From: Bacteroidia bacterium
GTDB lineage: Bacteria > Bacteroidota > Bacteroidia > Bacteroidales > VadinHA17
Assembly (NCBI GenBank): GCA_026391475.1
Contig: JAPLED010000059.1
Span: forward strand, 1 to 53,537
Direction of reading: 5' to 3'
DNA length: 53,537 nucleotides
Positions 50,474 to 53,537 of the stretch are shown in pieces. The notes under the pieces were generated by a model. The model made no database searches. It saw nothing but the letters and a program-made list of their open reading frames with translations, and had not been told where the DNA came from. The translations under genes and the position numbers were made by a program. The stretch's first letter is position 1; every line of letters begins with the position of its first letter.

Positions 50474-51667
50474 TTATAATTCCAGATCCACATCATGCAG
50501 TTCCACCCACGGCAATCCCAGTCTGTTAAGCTCAGCCATAAACGGATCGGGATCAAAATCTTCCACATTGAAGACACCGGGTTTTTTCCAGATGCCTTTC
50601 AGATACATCATAGCGCCAATTGCAGCAGGTACTCCGGTTGTGTAGCTGACTCCCTGTGTTCCGGTCTCTGCATATGCTGCCTCATGACTGCAATTATTGT
50701 AAACATAATATGTTTTTTCCCTGCCGTTCTTTATTCCTTTAATCCGGCATCCGATGGATGTCTGACCTTTGTAGTTTTCCCCCAGTTCTCCCGGATCGGG
50801 GAGTACGGCTTTCAGGAACCGGATTGGGATTATCTCCCTCCCTTCAAACATGACAGGTTCAATGCTTGCCATTCCAATATTTTGAATTACACGCAGATGG
50901 GTAAGATATTCCTGTCCGAATGTCATCCAGAACCTCGCCCGCTTAAGAGTCGGATAATTCTTTACAAGTGATTCCAGTTCCTCGTGATATATTACATAGG
51001 ATTCCTTTGGGCCAATTCCGGGATAATTCAATGGTTTATGTATTTCATGGGGTTTGGTCATGATCCATTTACCGTTTTCCCAGTATTTGCCTTTTTGCGT
51101 AACCTCCCTGATATTGATTTCGGGATTAAAATTTGTGGCGAATGGTTTGCCATGATCTCCGGCGTTACAATCAACGATATCCAGGTAATGCAATTCATCA
51201 AAATGATGTTTTGCGGCATACGCTGTGTAAATTGAGGTCACCCCGGGGTCGAAGCCGCAACCAAGAATTGCCGTAATCCCAGCCTTCTTATACCTGTCGA
51301 TATATGCCCATTGCCAGCTGTATTCAAATTTAGCCTCTTCAAGCGGTTCATAGTTTGCCGTATCAAGGTATGCAACACCTGTTTCAAGACAGGCATCCAT
51401 AATATGAAGATCCTGGTAAGGCAAAGCAACATTTACTACGATATCAGGCTTAAATGATCTGATCAGTTTAACCAGTTGCGGAACATTATCAGCATCAATC
51501 TGTACTGTTTTTATCTGGTCTTTCCCAATTTTTTCAGCAATTGCATCACACTTGGATTTTGTACGGCTGGCTAACATAATTTCTGTAAAAACCTCCGGCA
51601 GAGAAGCCATTTTATGAACTACAACCGTTCCGACTCCACCAGCACCGATAACTAATACTTTCCCCAT
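50474..51667 (-). CDS. Saccharopine dehydrogenase family protein (carboxynorspermidine synthase-like)
   Basis: 397 aa; MGKVLVIGAGGVGTVVVHKMA, ILGCGFDPGVTSIYTAYAAKH; adjacent to nspC. Confidence 0.92.
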   Translation of the reverse strand: MGKVLVIGAGGVGTVVVHKMASLPEVFTEIMLASRTKSKCDAIAEKIGKDQIKTVQIDADNVPQLVKLIRSFKPDIVVNVALPYQDLHIMDACLETGVAYLDTANYEPLEEAKFEYSWQWAYIDRYKKAGITAILGCGFDPGVTSIYTAYAAKHHFDELHYLDIVDCNAGDHGKPFATNFNPEINIREVTQKGKYWENGKWIMTKPHEIHKPLNYPGIGPKESYVIYHEELESLVKNYPTLKRARFWMTFGQEYLTHLRVIQNIGMASIEPVMFEGREIIPIRFLKAVLPDPGELGENYKGQTSIGCRIKGIKNGREKTYYVYNNCSHEAAYAETGTQGVSYTTGVPAAIGAMMYLKGIWKKPGVFNVEDFDPDPFMAELNRLGLPWVELHDVDLEL

Positions 51668-51903
51668 ATATTCAATAATATTAATAGGTTAGTCAAATAG
51701 CATGCAAATATTCTGATGATATAAAAATATTAAAACCGCATCAGTGTACCATCAACTTAACTGATCCAAATATAAGATATAAAAATGACCAATCAATGAA
51801 CTTTTATCATACAAAATTGTAATGAAAAGCTTCCCTTTTAATTGAAAACAGAACAATACTATTTCTGATTATATTTGTATCCTGAAAATTCCGGAACCTG
51901 AGT

Positions 51904-53349
51904 ATGAAGCTGATCAATCCTTTGTTAATTCTACGGATATTAAGTACCATTCTGCTGATAGAGACAATATCCTATTTTTTCTGTTTGCCTGTTGTATTTA
52001 TTTATAAAGAGTCTCCTTATCCATTTCTCTGGTCGGCTGCCATAACTATATTGATATCAGGAGTATTTTATTTTGTATCGAGAAAAGCTGATACAAAAAA
52101 ATTCAGCAACAGGGATGGATACCTGGCCGTTACCCTATCGTGGGTTGTCTTTTCATTATTAGGAGCTTTACCTTATCTGATAAGTGGTACTATCCCTTCA
52201 TTCATTGATGCATTTTTTGAATCAACTTCAGGCTTTTCCACAACAGGTTCTTCCATCCTGAAGGATGTTGAAATACTGCCCTACTCGATACTCTTCTGGC
52301 GAAGCCTTACCCACTGGATTGGTGGGATCGGGATCATAGTTCTGGTAATAATTATCCTCCCTTCCCTGAGGGTCACCGGTTACCAGTTATTCAGTCTTGA
52401 ATCATCTCTGAAAGAAAAGATTCACCCCAAAACCAAATCAATCGGATTCAGAATTTTGTTTATATACCTTGGACTTACCCTTGCCGAAATAGTATTGCTG
52501 AATATGGGTGAAATGAACCTTTTTGACAGTATTTGCCACTCTTTTGGTACGATTGCTACCGGAGGTTTTTCAACCAAGAATAACAGCTTGATGTTCTATT
52601 CGTCTTACAGTCAATATATTGTTATGATTTTCATGTTCCTGGCGGGTGTAAGCCAGGTTATTTATTACTATCTGATGAAATTTAACTTCAGGAAAATCAG
52701 GCAAAATGAAGAACTATGGTTCTATATTGCTGTTGCCGTAATGGCAGGTGCAATTGCTACAATTATTCTGCTTATTAACTCAACCAGGACATTTGAGGAA
52801 TCATTCCGCGATGGTTTTTTTCAGATTATTTCCATTATGACCTGCACCGGATTTGCCTCAGCCGATTATACCATCTGGCCTTTAACAGCTGTTCTGTTGA
52901 TCTTTCTTATGATGTTTTCAGGCGGAAGTACCGGTTCAACAAGCGGTGGTATTAAGATGGCGAGACATTTAATTGTACTGAAAAATATTAAGAATGCTTT
53001 TCTCAGACTTAATCACCCTAAATCTATTTCATCCTTAAAATTAAATGGGAAAAGCATCGCTGAAAATACCAACATCTCCATACTTTCATTTGTTGTTTTG
53101 TATCTGTTTCTTTTTGTAATTGGAACAATTATAGTAGTTGTAACAGGTGTTGATCCGGTTACCGCATCCAGTTCAGTGGCAACATGCATGGCAGGAATAG
53201 GACCGGGTCTTGGTACTGTTGGTCCAATGAGCAATTTTGCACATATGCCTGAGGCAAGCAAAGTAGTTCTTAGCCTGTTGATGATTATCGGGAGGCTGGA
53301 AATTATTACTGTCTTCACTATTTTTACCAGGACATTCTGGAAACTCTGA
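51904..53349 (+). CDS. trkH: TrkH family potassium uptake protein
   Basis: 481 aa, polytopic; FFESTSGFSTTGSSIL, FGTIATGGFSTKNNS, MTCTGFASADYTIWP, FSGGSTGSTSGGIKMAR. Confidence 0.95.
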   Translation: MKLINPLLILRILSTILLIETISYFFCLPVVFIYKESPYPFLWSAAITILISGVFYFVSRKADTKKFSNRDGYLAVTLSWVVFSLLGALPYLISGTIPSFIDAFFESTSGFSTTGSSILKDVEILPYSILFWRSLTHWIGGIGIIVLVIIILPSLRVTGYQLFSLESSLKEKIHPKTKSIGFRILFIYLGLTLAEIVLLNMGEMNLFDSICHSFGTIATGGFSTKNNSLMFYSSYSQYIVMIFMFLAGVSQVIYYYLMKFNFRKIRQNEELWFYIAVAVMAGAIATIILLINSTRTFEESFRDGFFQIISIMTCTGFASADYTIWPLTAVLLIFLMMFSGGSTGSTSGGIKMARHLIVLKNIKNAFLRLNHPKSISSLKLNGKSIAENTNISILSFVVLYLFLFVIGTIIVVVTGVDPVTASSSVATCMAGIGPGLGTVGPMSNFAHMPEASKVVLSLLMIIGRLEIITVFTIFTRTFWKL

Positions 53350-53360
53350 GCTTTGAGGGG

Positions 53361-53395
53361 ATGCTGGGTACTGGGTACTGGGTACTGGATGCTGG
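53361..53395. repeat. Heptad tandem array x5
   Basis: atgctgg gtactgg gtactgg gtactgg atgctgg, 11 bp after the trkH stop codon. Confidence 0.9.
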
Positions 53396-53468
53396 ATAGT
53401 CAATGCCTAAATAACGTTGACCTTTTTATTACTCAATTTACTTCTTTTATAGTTGATATGATTTACTG

Positions 53469-53510
53469 TTGATAACGGGAGATAACCTGAAGAGTTATCC
53501 TCGTTATCAA
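53469..53510. promoter_or_regulatory. Nested GATAAC/GTTATC hairpin
   Basis: ttgataacg (53469-53477) / cgttatcaa (53502-53510) with inner gataac (53481-53486) / gttatc (53494-53499). Confidence 0.55.
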
Positions 53511-53537
53511 TGGTGTTTTTAAACATAATTGGTGTTA

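Noticed and set aside
50389-50577. 62-aa minus-strand ORF
   Set aside because: Reads through the heptad arrays (RATGDRLRATGD) and overlaps the real dehydrogenase gene in another frame.
22390-53395. Heptad/octad arrays as CRISPR
   Set aside because: Units are 7-8 bp and directly contiguous with no spacers; no cas genes.

Overview
The window is a housekeeping-rich Bacteroidetes/Bacteroidales-type chromosomal segment. Supporting signs are a T9SS C-terminal sorting domain, a ~1100-aa SecA, TAnnTTTG-type promoters, and tandem GldI/FKBP lipoproteins beside an NrnA-like DHH protein. Recognisable genes include amrS-like (partial), ligA, dapA, secA, ferritin, dnaX, rpsF-rpsR-rplI, ridA, lptD-like, an amidase, mlaD-like, dnaA, galK, an rsmI-like methylase, nrnA-like, ndk, DUF721/dciA-like, recF, ribH, an AddAB-like helicase/nuclease pair with a radical SAM gene between them, mnmA, an M1 peptidase, nspC with a carboxynorspermidine-synthase-like gene, and trkH. 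The coding content is mostly ordinary. The unexplained signal is mainly intergenic. (1) Short tandem arrays with a 7-bp (or 8-bp) unit sit at gene 3' ends at six loci. The unit sequence differs between loci but the unit length does not. At three loci the array supplies the stop codon and last residues of the neighbouring CDS. (2) Between recF and a TPR gene, an endonuclease/exonuclease/phosphatase gene is flanked by a 13/14 inverted repeat and two attC-like hairpins, resembling a solitary integron-type cassette with no integrase in view. (3) REP-like nested palindromes, including a perfect 30-bp palindrome, lie in the same interval. (4) A two-TM K+ channel (TIGYGD filter) carries 18 uninterrupted 12-residue repeats, approximately FxxGxVxFxxxx. 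(5) A glycoside-hydrolase-like/FGE fusion and a protein with two transglutaminase-like segments are further candidates. No tRNA, rRNA, CRISPR array or transposase was seen.
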